This document shows, piece by piece, positions 1 to 12,043 of a stretch of DNA of 64,000 bases. This DNA is from Cordilura impudica (Eukaryota > Arthropoda > Insecta > Diptera > Scathophagidae): contig OY821517.1 of the NCBI GenBank assembly GCA_963682025.1, positions 299,859,344 to 299,923,343 on the forward strand, read 5' to 3'. Under the pieces are notes generated by a model. The model worked only from the letters and a program-made list of their open reading frames with translations. It was not told the DNA's origin and did no database searches. Positions within the stretch are counted from its first letter, which is position 1, and each line of letters opens with the position of its first letter. The translations under genes and the position numbers were made by a program.

Positions 1-670
1 TTATATATAAATTTTCACAATTTTTTTTGGATGAAAATTTGAAGTTTTCAGAAAATAAAGAGAACAAATTATTTTATTTAAAATGTTTGGGACATTTGGT
101 TTTTTGTGTTTGGCATCCCTAATTTAATTATTTATTATTATAAATTTATTCTCTATGTTTTCCAAATATGGCAATGTTTTAATAAAAAAGTTGAGAGATT
201 TTTTTTTTGTTATTTTGTTACTCCATCCGACCTATATCGCCGCAATGAAGAAATATTTGGCTAGTTAAAAGAAACTATACAGCCATCTCCAATTAGCACG
301 ATTTATTGCATGTAGCCACCCTACACAACCATTACCTTTGCAATGGAGGTAAGGGCCAGCTATTTAATTAGCAAAAACTAAATTAAACGAGAAGTTATGT
401 CATATAACCGGAAACGCATGCATATAGGTATATAACCTAAATGCATGCCGAACAGCAACCACGATGACCAAAAAGCAAACACAGAAATAAATCCGAAATA
501 ATAGAAAAGACGAAAACCAACCCAAAGAATTTTCTGAAATAATTTGGTATTAAGTTTAATAAATTGTTTACTTTTTCCAATATTTAGTTTACATCTATTA
601 TCAATACTCAAACCGAGGTGGAGGGTATCAAAGATTATGCACAGCCCAATTTAGCACTCTTACTTGTTTT
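1..670 (+). mobile_element. Helitron-like family C, copy 1 (3' part)
   Basis: This is the 3' end of a repeat also found near 9.4-15.8 kb, 43.8-46.8 kb (both inverted relative to this one) and 51.5-53.8 kb. It ends with a gtggagggta box, a degraded hairpin, and the terminus CTTACTTGTT. The 5' part lies outside the window. The Helitron (Helentron/DINE-like) assignment is inferred from the shared terminus and the box plus hairpin layout, not from any encoded protein. The small ORFs inside show no recognisable domain. Confidence 0.6.
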
Positions 671-976
671 CTATATCTAATTTGTTGCTATATGGCAACG
701 TATAGTCCGTCTAGATCAAATATTTTTTTTTTAATTTATTTATTTAATTTTTGTAATTCTAACACAACAAGAATAAATTCTTATAAGTTACAGTGTTAGA
801 CGATAGTAGGATTAAAGTTACTTTTATTACAAATGGGTACAATTTCAATTTATTTTTAATAGTTTATAATTTGAATTTCCAAGAATAACAGAAAGTACAA
901 AAAAGGAAAACAAATTTATCAAGAAACATTGCAGTATTAAACTTTAAAACTGTAACTTTAAATAAAATATACCACT

Positions 977-2203
977 TTAGGCACATAATTTTAATAATTC
1001 CTTTTTAAAACGATGTGTGTTGCTAATTGTCTGTGTTGTATTAGGTAGTTTGTTCCAAAGATCAATTGTATAGATAAAGAATTGTCTCTTTGAGACGTCA
1101 TAATTAAAGAATGGATTGACAAGATTCTTTCCAAGAGGTGATCTCGCAAAATTTATTAACTTAAATAAATAATCTGGTTCAGCCAAATGAATAATCTTAT
1201 GCATCAGAGTAAGAGATCGGTTTTTTAGTAGGTCATCAAAGCGCACATTATACAGTTTGTATGATTATAACGATATACTATCAGTTCTTTTCTTTCTAAA
1301 AACGTATCGAGCTATATTATTGTATGCCACATTAAGCTTTCTGGTATCAACACTATTACAGTTTGCAAATATTTCCCAGCCATAAAGAAGGACAGGTATA
1401 AGATAAGTTTTTGCTAAAGGCATTCTTATCTCAAATGGCGTTGACAATTGGACAGCCCAAAGATTCCTTAATATCGCATGTACCTTTCCAACAACAGAGT
1501 TTATGTGGTTTGTCCATGAAAGTTGAGTATTGAAAATTATTCCTAGATTTGTTGTGCTTTGAACGAAAACAATATTTGTATCGCCAACTTTTATATTCTC
1601 GTCAAATTCGAGTGTCACGTTATTTCTCGATATGAGTATAAATTTTGACTTAGTTGGATTTAGATACAAACCATTATACCTAGCCCAATTATGAATGTTC
1701 GTTAAGTCGTTGTTAATAGATCCTATACAGTTGTTGACATCCGTACATTTAGCACTAGCATATAGTTGAACATCGTCTGCGTACATATGGATATTGCAGT
1801 ATTGAGGAACATTTGATATATCATTTATGTACATGCAGAAAAGTAAGGGCCCAAGTACTGAACTTTGTGGTACTCCTCTTTCAACATTTAGTGCTTCAGA
1901 GGTTTTTCCATTGAGAGATACAGATTGATATCTATTGGAGAGGTATGACCGAATAAGTGTACAGGCAGATATAGAAAAATTGAAAAGTTTATCGAGCTTA
2001 GAAATAAGTATTGCATGGTCGACGGTATCGAATGCTTTGCTATGATCCAAAAGCACAACCAAAGAGATCATGTTACAATCAAGTTTGCTTCTCAGATGTT
2101 CAACCACGTCGACCAATGCAGTAATACAACTCCTACCCTGTCTAAAACCCGATTGTCGTTTGGATAGGAGACCAAGACGGTTGAACGCAACAAACAGATG
2201 CAA
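977..2203 (-). pseudogene. Non-LTR retrotransposon reverse transcriptase, C-terminal part
   Basis: This is the RT of a LINE. Visible motifs in order are QSGFRQGRSC, the palm motif A LLDHSKAFDTVDHA, SYLSNR, the motif B GVPQSSVLGPLLF, the catalytic MYADDVQLY and the thumb-region LGIIFN. The frame runs from 2203 to a TAA at 1265-1267. It then continues in the same frame to about 977, so a single stop separates it from its C-terminus. An A/T-rich 3' UTR extends to about 718. It begins abruptly at 2203, where a second LINE starts on the other strand. The missing N-terminal linker lies beyond that element, at 3395-3890. The family is jockey/CR1-like by motif style. Inactive by the stop and the split. 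Confidence 0.85.
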
Positions 2204-3392
2204 TTTATACTGACTTCAGCAAGGCTTTTGATAAAGTCAATCGTAAGCTTCTTAAGAAATTACATATGATGGGATTTTCAAATCTTTGCGCAAAGTGGGT
2301 ATATTCTTATTTAACCAATAGAACACAAAAAAAAAATATGTTTTAAAAATGTTACTTCAAAGCCGATAGATGTAATGTCGGGAGTACCACAAGGCAGCCA
2401 TCTTGGACCGCTTCTTTTTTCTTTGTTTATAAACGATCTTCCGAATGTGATTCGTTTTTCAAACATCTGGATGTATGCGGATGATGTCAAAATTTTCTTC
2501 TGTTATAATCAACACTCTGATAATGTTTTTGTGCAAAATGATTTGAATTCATTTCATTCTTGGTGTAATTTAAATTTAATGGAGCTAAACCTTAAAAAGT
2601 GTAAACATATACGTTTCGTCAGAAAGAGGCCGATATCTGTCAACTATATGCTGGGTGATTATTGTCTCGATAAAGTAGATAACTTTATAGATCTTGGTGT
2701 TTTATTGGATCATAAACTGACCTTTGTTCTTCATATAACAATTACTGTCAACAAAGCCAGAGGTGTACTTGGTTTCATAAAACGTTGGGCTAAATAGTTT
2801 AATGATCCCTATGTCACCAAAACTTTATATACGTCACTTGTGAGACCTATCCTGGAATACGCTTCTATAATTTGGGACCCAATCTACCAAATTCATGCCG
2901 ACAGTCTGGAATCTGTGCAGAAACAATTATTTTTGTTTTGTCTTCGGAGTTTAAACTTCAATCCAAGTAATCTTCCATCCTATACCAGCAGACGCCCTTA
3001 TTAAGCTACCAACTTTAAAAGGCCGGAGAACTATGCTAAATGTTTCATTTCTTCTTAATATAATTAATGGTGATGTTTGTTCCGGTTTTTTGATTAACAA
3101 TATATCATTCAACATTCCTCAACGACCAACACGTTACTTCTCACCTTTATCTGTACAGTTCTATAGAGCTAATTATGCAAATGCAGACCCTCTCAGGAGA
3201 ATGTGTATTCAATTTAATGAGCTTTATAGATTTATTGATTTCTCATTAAATACTAATCTAAAAAAGTAAAATAATATGCTTTCTAAATTCATGAATATCT
3301 ATGTACTAAAACTAATTTTAAAATGTTTTTCTTTGTAAATAGTCTGTAAGGATTAATTCCATAGACCAATATACGAATAAAAAAATATAATC
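2204..3392 (+). pseudogene. 5'-truncated LINE reverse transcriptase (inserted copy)
   Basis: The element starts inside RT motif A (YTDFSKAFDKV, about 2205-2245) and runs through SYLTNR, GVPQGSHLGPLLF (about 2378-2420) and the catalytic MYADDVKIF (about 2470). Several frameshifts and stops follow, notably a TAG at 2795, after which the thumb region continues (LYTSLVRPILEYAS). A C-terminal piece lies at 3033-3269. The 3' end is A-rich at about 3375-3390. The motifs are closest to the LINE at 25-30 kb. It is a typical 5'-truncated retrotransposition product and appears to have landed inside the LINE on the opposite strand. Confidence 0.8.
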
Positions 3393-3394
3393 AT

Positions 3395-3890
3395 CCATTT
3401 GCCTGTGCAAATGGATGAAAGAATTGCAATAGGACGAAATTCGTTATTTGCTTTAGGAATTGGTATTATTTTGGAATGTTTCCACATATCTGGGAAAGTA
3501 GATTTCATAAGAGCGGTGTTGAAGATATGTGTGAAAATAAGTTATAATTTTGGAAGAACTATTTTTATAAACTTGGGTTTACTTCGTCTACACCAACAGC
3601 ATTTGACTTAATAGCCGAAAAACTTTTCACGACCTCATACTGATCATCACATCGAAAAGAAAAACTATGTTCGATGTACACAGTGGATATACTCTCATAG
3701 GGATTCTGGTTGGGTTTATCTACACAAATTTCAACAAAACTTCGGTTCAGGACATTAACATCAATATCCACAATAATGTTATGAATAGGTTTGGCATTTA
3801 AACCAATTTCCCGTATTTTCTTCCATTTTTGTTCAATTTTCTTAAATTTTTGTACTGGTGTTCGTTGCAATCACTGAAATGTATGTAGTT
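3395..3890 (-). pseudogene. LINE endonuclease-RT linker and RT N-terminus
   Basis: Read on the minus strand, this piece contains the linker motif IKSNAVGVDEVNPSL. It then runs, after a frame change, through WKHSKIIPIPKA and FRPIAILSS, the usual entry into a LINE reverse transcriptase. It stops where the plus-strand LINE ends, and the next expected residues (QSGFR and onward) are at 2203. I infer that 3890-3395 and 2203-718 are one LINE split by a 1.2-kb insertion. It could instead be an unrelated fragment of a similar LINE. Confidence 0.65.
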
Positions 3891-3930
3891 AAGGTAAATG
3901 TAAAAAAAAAATTTGAATGAACAAAGTTCA

Positions 3931-4130
3931 TCTCATGGCCGATAGAATTTCATCAAAATATATTCATATATGCAACCTGTAGTTTGATTACAAAGTTTAC
4001 ATGGTCACATAGACGGAAGGACGGACGGACATCACTAAATCGACTCAGCGATTCTGAGTCAATCGGTATTATAAGAGATGGGGGTAGGTTAAATATTTTT
4101 CGTTGTTACAAACATCAGCACAAATAGTTA
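3931..4130 (-). mobile_element. Family A Helitron-like element, fragment
   Basis: About 200 bp of the repeat found throughout the window. It includes the GTCC-type tract (here as gacggacggac, 4013-4032), the flanking cgattctgagtcaatcgg block and the ggttaaatatttttcgttgttacaaac block. Both termini are missing. It is more diverged than the copies at 17-19 kb, so probably older. Confidence 0.7.
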
Positions 4131-5009
4131 TTGTGACGGTGATCTGTTTTGCTCTGCACTGTAGCAAAAGAATTTCTGTTACAAGCAGAATAAGAAAGAA
4201 GAAAAAAAAAATAATAACCTTGATCTTGAAATTATTTTCAAGTTCAAGTATGTACATATAAACAACACCTTATATGGTAATATGTTGATGGCATTTTTTT
4301 TTTGGCAAACTGATTTATGGCGTTTTTTTTTCTCTCTTCATTGTGTTGTATGAAATCATGAACGCATTCATATGCAATCATGCTGGTCAAACCACGTATT
4401 TTCTTGTATTGATCTCACTTGCTCTCATAGTCATATATGAGTGGGAGTGTTATAAATACTAGAGAATATTATAAATGCATATGAATGTTCTCAATGAATT
4501 GGTGGTGATTTTGTTTTTTTTAATAAACAGGTTTTTATCTGGAGATGAATGAATGAAGATGAGAAGGTTAATGTAATAAAGTTAAATTTAAATCGAGGAG
4601 TTGAAGATTAATTGTGGACAAGAAAGGTTGAGGAAAAACCTTAAAATTTAAAATTAATAAAATGTAGTTTTTAAGAGTTGAATTTTGAATGTTGAAAAGA
4701 AAGGTTGAAGAAAAACCTTAAAACTTAAAATTAAAAAAAAATGTAGCTTTAATTTAATTTTAAAGAAAAAAAAAATGTAAATCTAAAATAAAGTAACGTG
4801 AAATTAAAATTAAAGTAAAATTAAGAAAAGTAAAGTTTAATGAAATTAAAATAAATTTAAGACTTAAGAAATTTAAAATTTAAAAAAAAAAAAAATAAAA
4901 ATTGATTCAAGTTTTGATATGAGAGTGGCAGAAAAATCTTTAATGTGTGTCTAGTGGAAATATATAATAATAAAACATTAAAAACAAAACTAAATCTACT
5001 ACAACTTAA
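4131..5009. other. A-rich DNA with a 77-bp direct repeat
   Basis: No gene is recognised. An A-rich stretch at about 4540-4905 contains two near-identical blocks, at 4624 and 4701, each starting aaggttga and followed by gaaaaacctt. They give a 77-bp tandem duplication. The 62-codon reading frame at 4069-4257 lies across repeat debris and shows nothing protein-like. Confidence 0.5.
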
Positions 5010-5432
5010 TTGATCGCATAGGGTATAATAACTGTCGATCTAGACAGGCTATGCGATACCCTATACCACGTCTTATATACAACTAATTGGTAAAGAAAAT
5101 AAGCTTAAACCAAATCTAAGTGGATTTTTATTAATTTAATTCTCTGCAGATCTGAAAAAGTTCATATCAGATGAGGTATATATATGGGGATTAGGTCGAA
5201 AATTGGTCCGATCCTGATCATATTCACTTATATATAAACCGAATTTGAGTAAAATCTGTGAAATAGTTTTATTTTATTTATAGTCCTAAGTGATGTTTGG
5301 GAAGCCCCTTTGTATGGGGGGCTATGAATCAGAAACTGATTCTGAGTCGTTCGGTCTAAGTTAAATATTTGTGATAGTTACAAACACCATCACAAACTCA
5401 ATATACCCCGGTCACAGAGTGATATATGGTGC
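5010..5432 (-). mobile_element. Family A Helitron-like element, internally deleted
   Basis: It begins (its 3' end) with a degenerate form of the family A hairpin around 5025-5050, followed by gataccctatacc. It continues through ttcatatcagatgaggta and the gaaccccatataaagg-like block, and ends near the 5' motif at about 5425. The GTCC tract and several hundred bases are missing. Confidence 0.7.
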
Positions 5433-6153
5433 ACCTCTTTCAATAGCGACTATCATATGATTGATAAAAATTAATGAACGAAATTGTATCTCTTAGAAAT
5501 TGGACGACACGGCAGCCCATTAACGACAGAGCTGACATTTGTTAACTTATTTCTGTACTTTTGCTTTGTATAGACTTACCCTTTTAAGGACACTTAAAAC
5601 GAAAACTATATTAAGGATGGCTGATTACGAACATAACTGTATTTTTTCTGTCTGACCTTCTCTTACCTGTGTATTTTCTGTGAAATTCTCAGATATGTTT
5701 AAGACCTATCACACATCTTATTTTCATATTTTTTTATAATTTCGCACCATAGACAGGAATAACTATTTATTAATCTTTGTGTATTTTTTTTAGGGTAATT
5801 AAGAAATTTTTAAATATGAACCTTATGTTAAATATGGATAAGATCGCAAATATTTTGTCACATTTGCGTACCTGCTAGTCTTGTTTAATTTTAAGATTTT
5901 CAAAATTTTTAATACGTACAATATTTTTAGTAACCAAATTAGTATTCAACACATATTCATAGGATGAGCATCTGATAAACGGTCATCGCAGATAGTGAGA
6001 TTATATAATTACTTAAACGAAACGCGAGTGATTTTGCGTACAGTTGCACGTTAGCTGTCGTCTGTAGGGTAAAATATTGCTTTCTTTGATTCTAAAGTAC
6101 TATTGGATTTAAAAGATCTTGAACATTTTTTAGGGAAACAATCAACTGAAAAC
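5433..6153. other. Unassigned DNA upstream of the gag-like ORF
   Basis: No gene or known repeat is recognised. It lies directly upstream of the BEL/Pao gag-like ORF and could hold an LTR or leader. I could not find a matching copy downstream of that ORF, so no LTR pair is called. Confidence 0.3.
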
Positions 6154-7167
6154 ATGTCACATGTCTGGTTGTGCACTGACGGAATGTATAACGAAATTGA
6201 CGGTCTACTAGAGTCTGATGAACAGTCAAGAGAGCTGTTTGCAACCTGGCAGAATTCTACCGTTTACATTAGGGTGGAAACTATCCCTCATAAATCGTTC
6301 TCCCAACGTCCGATTAGCAATAAAAGATTTTTATGTGAGCTATATATTGAGATAGAAAGGCTCATAAGAAAGCAGGTACCTGATGCTTTAAAACTTGAAA
6401 ATGTAGTCGCCTTGAAAAAGGTGCTATTTCGATTGCAAAGAATATCAGAAAGATTGGCAATTTATGCGGAGTTAGTCCCCAAAATCATGAAATCAACAAA
6501 CGGTTTCAATAAGATTGTTAATGACATTCAGGATACAATTATTGATATCGAGGGTAAGATTGAAAACACTAGCGACAAAAGTGAATGTCTTTCACTTAAA
6601 ATGGAAGTTCGAAAATTTTGTGGAGATATAGATAAATGGTTAGAGTTCAGTGAACATTTTAAGGAATCAGTTGATAACAAAAAAAATTTAAGTTTGACAA
6701 AAAAGCTTCAGTATCTCAAATTATCACTTGGTGGCGATGCTCTAAGAACGGTACTTCACCTAATAGATGGTCCACCAGAAAATTACAACTGCGCTTGGAA
6801 GCTATTGGAAAATAGATATGAATATAACAGTCGCCAGATATTCTCACAACAACTTGACAAGTTGCTTGCACTTCCAACTCTTAGCGAAGATCCAAAGATG
6901 GTAGAACATTTTATCGACACGGTGAACGAAATTGTTGCCATACAAAAACAGAAAAGTGGCTGTGATGTAGGCGATGATTCAGTACTATCTCATCTGATTC
7001 TAAAGAAATTTGACACAGTTTTAATGGAACGATATGATCAATCAGTACAGAATTCTACAGATATACAGAGCCTACTGCCAGTGATGAATTTTCTTGAGGA
7101 ACTATATAACACGTTAAGTGCTTCATCATCATCAAATATTAAAAGTGGCCAATTTAAAAATATTTAA
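6154..7167 (+). CDS. BEL/Pao-type gag-like protein (DUF1759-like)
   Basis: An uninterrupted ORF that I start at the ATG at 6154. The frame is open upstream to a TAA at 6070, but the only earlier candidate is a TTG at 6103, unlikely in an animal. The protein is about 337 residues. Around the middle lies the pattern FCGDIDKWLEFSEHF, followed by LSLTKKLQYLKLSLGGDALR and a WKLLENRY block. This is how gag-like proteins of BEL/Pao LTR retrotransposons (DUF1759) look: a short substrate-like strand, then a helical capsid-like region. No protease, RT, RNase H or integrase follows, and 300 bp of non-coding DNA separates it from the next repeat. It may be a truncated retroelement, or a captured gag gene kept intact. 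The domain call is from motif memory. Confidence 0.7.
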   Translation: MSHVWLCTDGMYNEIDGLLESDEQSRELFATWQNSTVYIRVETIPHKSFSQRPISNKRFLCELYIEIERLIRKQVPDALKLENVVALKKVLFRLQRISERLAIYAELVPKIMKSTNGFNKIVNDIQDTIIDIEGKIENTSDKSECLSLKMEVRKFCGDIDKWLEFSEHFKESVDNKKNLSLTKKLQYLKLSLGGDALRTVLHLIDGPPENYNCAWKLLENRYEYNSRQIFSQQLDKLLALPTLSEDPKMVEHFIDTVNEIVAIQKQKSGCDVGDDSVLSHLILKKFDTVLMERYDQSVQNSTDIQSLLPVMNFLEELYNTLSASSSSNIKSGQFKNI

Positions 7168-7442
7168 GTTTGAGAGGCCCGAGATTTCATCAATTACTTG
7201 CAGTAAAATTCAATATACCCTGGCAGATTGTTCAGAATTTAACATATATAAATAACACTAACACTAGTTAACGACCATATTAAGTCATACTAACTGAGAA
7301 TCACAATAAATAAAATAAATTTTTAATGAACAAAATTTTCTTTGTTTTTAGCTTTTCTCGGAAATTGTTTGACTATTTAGATTATGTCGTGAGTTAGGAA
7401 CAACCTATCAGCTAATTACTAAAGATATCAATATATCAATAA
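7168..7442. other. Unassigned AT-rich DNA
   Basis: Downstream flank of the gag-like ORF. No protease or RT sequence and no recognisable LTR or polypurine tract was seen. Confidence 0.3.
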
Positions 7443-7482
7443 TAACAAGTAAGAAAAAGTTATATTCGGTCTAGACCGGTAA
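7443..7482 (-). mobile_element. Family A 3' terminus, solo fragment
   Basis: Contains aacaagtaagaaa and a ggtctagacc hairpin core, the reverse complement of the family A 3' end. Nothing else of the element remains, and a LINE begins just after it. Confidence 0.6.
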
Positions 7483-7486
7483 GGGA

Positions 7487-9360
7487 AATTAATATAATAA
7501 TTCGTGAGGATATCATCTTCTTCAGAAATAAGTCATGGGATAACTTACTATCTATGTTAGATAAAGGCTCTCCCCCTTTTGGGAACCTAACTAAGGTTGT
7601 AAGAAAAAAGCCGAATAATATGCCAGTCTGAAAACATAATTCTTCTCGATATTCTACCAACCAGGAAAAGTGCGAAATCTTAGCACAAACCTTTGCCTCG
7701 AATCATTTGATCTCAGCGAACCTAGGTAACGCAACCACGTCTGCCCTAGTTAATGATACCATGGAGTCATTTCGTTTATTAAGTTTAAATACAACAGATG
7801 TGCAGTTATTAAACCCCTCCCATGTCGCTAATATAATCAAAAAGCTTAAAAAAGAAAATCACCTGGTATCGAAGGTATTAACAACATATGTCTCAAAGCT
7901 CTTCCTAATAAAGCGATTAAATAGTTAACAATTTTAATTAATGCCTCTCTAAAGTTTTATTGCTTTCCCCAAAAATTCAAGGAATCTAAAGTAATTCCAA
8001 TTAAAAAACCTGGCAAACAACCAGAGCACCCTCTTCATAACGTCCAATAAGCCTGTTGTCGTTTTGGAAAAGATTATTAAAGGTCAATTAACAAATTTCA
8101 TAGAGAGCAGTAATATAATTCCACCGCTTCAGTACGGGTTTCGAAGGGAACACAACACAGTACACCCGCTAATAAGAATAAGAAATTTAGTCAAAACCAA
8201 CTTTACCATACAAAAATCAACCGGAATGGTTCTTTTAGACGTCAAAGCAGCCTTTGACTCAGTTTGCCATGAAGGTCTCGTTTTTAAAATGATAAACTTA
8301 AACATTCCTACACATTTAATTAAAATAATTCATAGTTTCCTCACCTCCCGTACTTTCAAAGTATATATTAGTTCACACTGTTCTGAGCGACAATCTCTGT
8401 TTTCTGGCTGTCCCCAAGGTTCATGCTTATCACCTATCCTATATAATATTTATACCTCCGATTTTGCACAGTTTGACTATTGCACCTTATCAATTTTCGC
8501 TGACGATACAGCAGTATTATGCTCGGGAATTTTGGCTGCAGATATTTTAGCAAATTTACAAAGATCACTGACGGATATTTTATCATATTTAAATAAGTGG
8601 AAAATATGTGTTAATTGCGAAAAAACAAAAGCATTGTACTTTACGAGGAAACGTAAGGACTGCTACATCCCACAGGCTAACTTAGTTTTTAATAACAATT
8701 GTGTACAATGAAAACAAAAAATCAAATATCTAGGTGTAATACTTGATCCCAAAATGAATTTCACATACCATATACCATATATAATAAATAAATTTAATAT
8801 CTTAACCCGTATCTTATATTCATTTATAAACAGAAGATCCAGCCTCAGCATTGGTAACAAAATGCTTATCCTTAAGACTATATTCCAGGCTGTCATATTT
8901 TATGCAGCCCCTGTGTGGTCATCTAGCGCAAAATGCCATATCAAAAAGCTTCAAGTGGCTCAAAATAAATTATTAAAAACAATATATAACTTGCCTTGGT
9001 TATTTTCTACTGCAAAACTTCACGATATTGCAGGCCTGGAACTAGTTCAAGATAGGATAAATAGACTTACCCATAACTTCAATATTAGATGTTCAAATTC
9101 AGAATTTACTCATATTAATGACCTGACATCATCTTAGGAATTCATCTAGTCTGTAGTTATAAGTAGTTTTAAGTAAATTCAATAGTTTTTTTTTTTTTTT
9201 TGCAAATTTTCTCCTTGAATAAAAATAATGTAAATATATACAAAATAATTTTATGAAATATTGTTAAATATTAAGGTTGAAAAAGAAAAATTCTTGAACA
9301 CTTAAGAAAGAAAGTGTAAATGTACAAAAATGTAAATATTATCTATAAATAAAACGAATT
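7487..9360 (+). pseudogene. Jockey-like LINE, linker and reverse transcriptase
   Basis: Frameshifted linker sequence (KSPGIEGINN, VIPIKKPGK, 7840-8020) leads into an RT with LQYGFRREHNT, the motif A VLLDVKAAFDSV, the motif B SGCPQGSCLSPILY and the catalytic FADDTAVL (8497-8520). A TGA at 8709 interrupts the frame just before KYLGVILD. The thumb and C-terminus continue at 8754-9137 (IFQAVIFYAAPVW, VAQNKLLKTI). The FADD form and the thumb sequence fit the jockey group. A T-rich tract and an A-rich 3' end run to about 9360. It is broken in at least the linker and at 8709. No endonuclease remains, so it is 5'-truncated. Confidence 0.85.
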
Positions 9361-9475
9361 GAATAATAACAAGTAAGAGTGTTAAATTCGGTTGTACCGA
9401 ATCTTTTTTACCCTCCACCTCGGTTTGAGTATATATGAATATATATGATAAATGTAAACAAAATATTGGAAAAAT

Positions 9476-10411
9476 ATGCATGCCTGTTTAGTTATAACTC
9501 AAAGAAATCAAACCATTCCTATAGATATTCCAGTATCATTAGGCAATCAGAATATTAAAATTGTGGAATCTGCTAGGAATCTGGGAATCATTTTTAATAA
9601 ATCGCTCACGTGGAACAATCAGATTAATTCTGCATCTGGAAAAATATTTGTAATGCTAAGAACGTTATACCCTATACAATATCATACAACTTTAAACATT
9701 CGTGTTCTTCTCGCGAAAACTTTTATTATGCCGAAGTTACTATATGGTTGTGAGATATTTGCTTTTTGTGATTCAGAAAGTAAACCGAGATTATTAGTAG
9801 CTTACAATGCGATCCTACGTTATGTGTATGGTATAAAGATATGATGGAACTTCTCTATATTCTAAGTCTCTGTACGGAGTTGACCTCGTGGCCTTAATAA
9901 AAATAAGATCATTAATTCCACTTCACAAAGTAATATACACCAAAGAACCATCTTATTTATTTGAACGCCTTCAATTTGCTCGATCCAATAGAGGAAATAA
10001 TCTTATACAATTACGATATCGAACATTAATCTCTAGTTGGCAATTTTTTATAAATACCATATGTCTGTGGAACTCGTTACCCAACAATTAACAAATAACA
10101 GACAACGGTTTACAATTTAAAAATGAATTGTTTAAAAATGATTTGGTCTCTAATTTTCAACTTTCTTAATTATTGTTTCATTTGTGAATATATTATATAT
10201 TCTATACTCTCCCATTATGTATTAATTTTTTACTTATATTTTTATACTTTTGTAATTTAAAATTATTTTTATTTTTATATTTTTCTTGTTTCTTAAAAGT
10301 ATTGTAACTACTATCACAAATTGATTGTATCATTATAAGATCACATACGGTAATTAAAAAGATTTATATCTTGTTGTATGTGATATCCACATTTAATAAA
10401 TAAATAAATAA
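9476..10411 (+). pseudogene. 5'-truncated LINE, RT thumb and 3' end
   Basis: It starts in the RT thumb, with ARNLGIIFNKSLTW and VLLAKTFIMPKLLYG, closely like the minus-strand LINE at 977-2203. The C-terminus is at 9888-10091 (EPSYLFERLQFARS, FFINTICLWNSLP). A frameshift separates the two parts near 9842. The 3' UTR ends in an (AAAT)n tail at about 10393-10411. It sits inside family C copy 2. Confidence 0.8.
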
Positions 10412-12025
10412 ATATAGGTCGGATGGAGTAACAAAATAATAACCGAAAAAAGCTCTCTCAACTTTTTTTTCAAAAAAATATTGCCATATTTGGAAAACAT
10501 AGAGAATAAATTTATAATAATAAATAATTAAATTAGGGATGCCAAACGCAAAAAACCAAATATCGCAAAAATTTTAAATTAAATAATTTGTTCTCTTTAT
10601 TTTCTGAAAAACTTAAAATTTTCATCCAAAAAAATTGTGAAAATTTATATATAAATAACATTCTCATCAAATAGCGTTTATTTATGTAACAATTTTTATG
10701 TTCGCATTTCCTAAATATCATTTGAGGTTTTATAAAATTCATTGAATTTAAATTAATGTTTTCTGTAGTCCGATTCTGTAAATTTCAACGATCCGACAAT
10801 GGCAAAATATATCGACAGCTATTGTTGTTTGCACTAAGGGTTAAGTGATTCACTAAGTACATACATCTTAACGACAGTCGACAAATCTATTTTTCTATTT
10901 ATTTAAATTGTAAACGAGTGGCATCTCTGTCAAAATAAGCGCAAAACACAAAGAAGAATAGAAAAAAACAAATTACTTCGTGTTTGACTGGATGATTTTA
11001 TGTTTATGTTTAATATCCCTATTTTTTTTTTACTACTATTTCTATTTATTTGAAAATGAAATAATGAATTGAATATGCTATTTAATTTTTTTATTTATAT
11101 AAAAAAGTTTTTTTAATTAAAGCAAAATATTTTCACTATTTTATGATTTTTATTTATGTATGACGACATTTCAACCTAAAAATTTAAGTTTTTTATCGAT
11201 TGAATAAACAACACAAAAATGGTTGTTGTTTAGATAACAACAACAGCTGACTTTAACAATAGCGAATATCGTTTAAAAATTTTACTGATAATTTTGCTAT
11301 TTTCTTTTTTTTTAACGATTCGACTATAGTTAAAAGAAGTTACTGAATCGCGGTACTGAAAAGCTATTAATTTCTCCTGAATGTCAATATGTTTTTTAAA
11401 TGTAAAAATTTTTTAAATGTAATCATAGGTATTTGGTGTTTTTTTTTTTTTTTTTTTTTTGAATTTCAATTTGTGTTTAACGAATAAAATTTATATATTA
11501 AAGATGCAATTGATGTCTTCTAAATTTAAAATTATAATTTCCGACGTTTTGATATGATTTTCTGAAATTCAATTAATTGTAATTTAAAATTGGAAATTTT
11601 TAATTCCAGTTTTTAGAATTGATATTTTCTTAAATTTGAATGGAAAATTTAAAAAGTGCAATTTTGTATTTATGTGAATAATAATGCTTTAGTAATAATA
11701 AACAATTTTTAAAAATTAGATTTAATCGCATTCAGATATTTTGTAGGTAAAGCAGAATAATAATTTTATATAACTATGTAGAACTGTTTTGAAAGCAAAA
11801 AAACTCATTGATAAACTTGGTAACTCTATTTTGTAAAGACAACAAAAAGTTAGTATGCCAAACTTATCTTCATATTTGTAAAAGAATAATGAAAAAACAT
11901 ATGAAATAATAAAAGACTAGCCCGTATATACTCTTAACATTGTGCTGTATGATATCTATTTGAAAATATTGACATTCATGTTAAAATAGAAATAACTATT
12001 GCAAAGCTAATTATAAAAAAAAATT

Positions 12026-12043
12026 GTGGCGCCATCTACTGTG
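12026..12043 (-). promoter_or_regulatory. CTCF-like motif in family C copy 2
   Basis: Read on the minus strand, cacagtagatggcgccac fits the CTCF consensus CCASYAGRKGGCRSY at 14 of 15 positions. The same site recurs in the other two copies that include this part of the element. Binding is not shown by sequence. Confidence 0.3.

Noticed and set aside
6103..6153. Extending the gag-like ORF upstream to a TTG
   Set aside because: TTG starts are very rare in animals; the ATG at 6154 is the conservative start.
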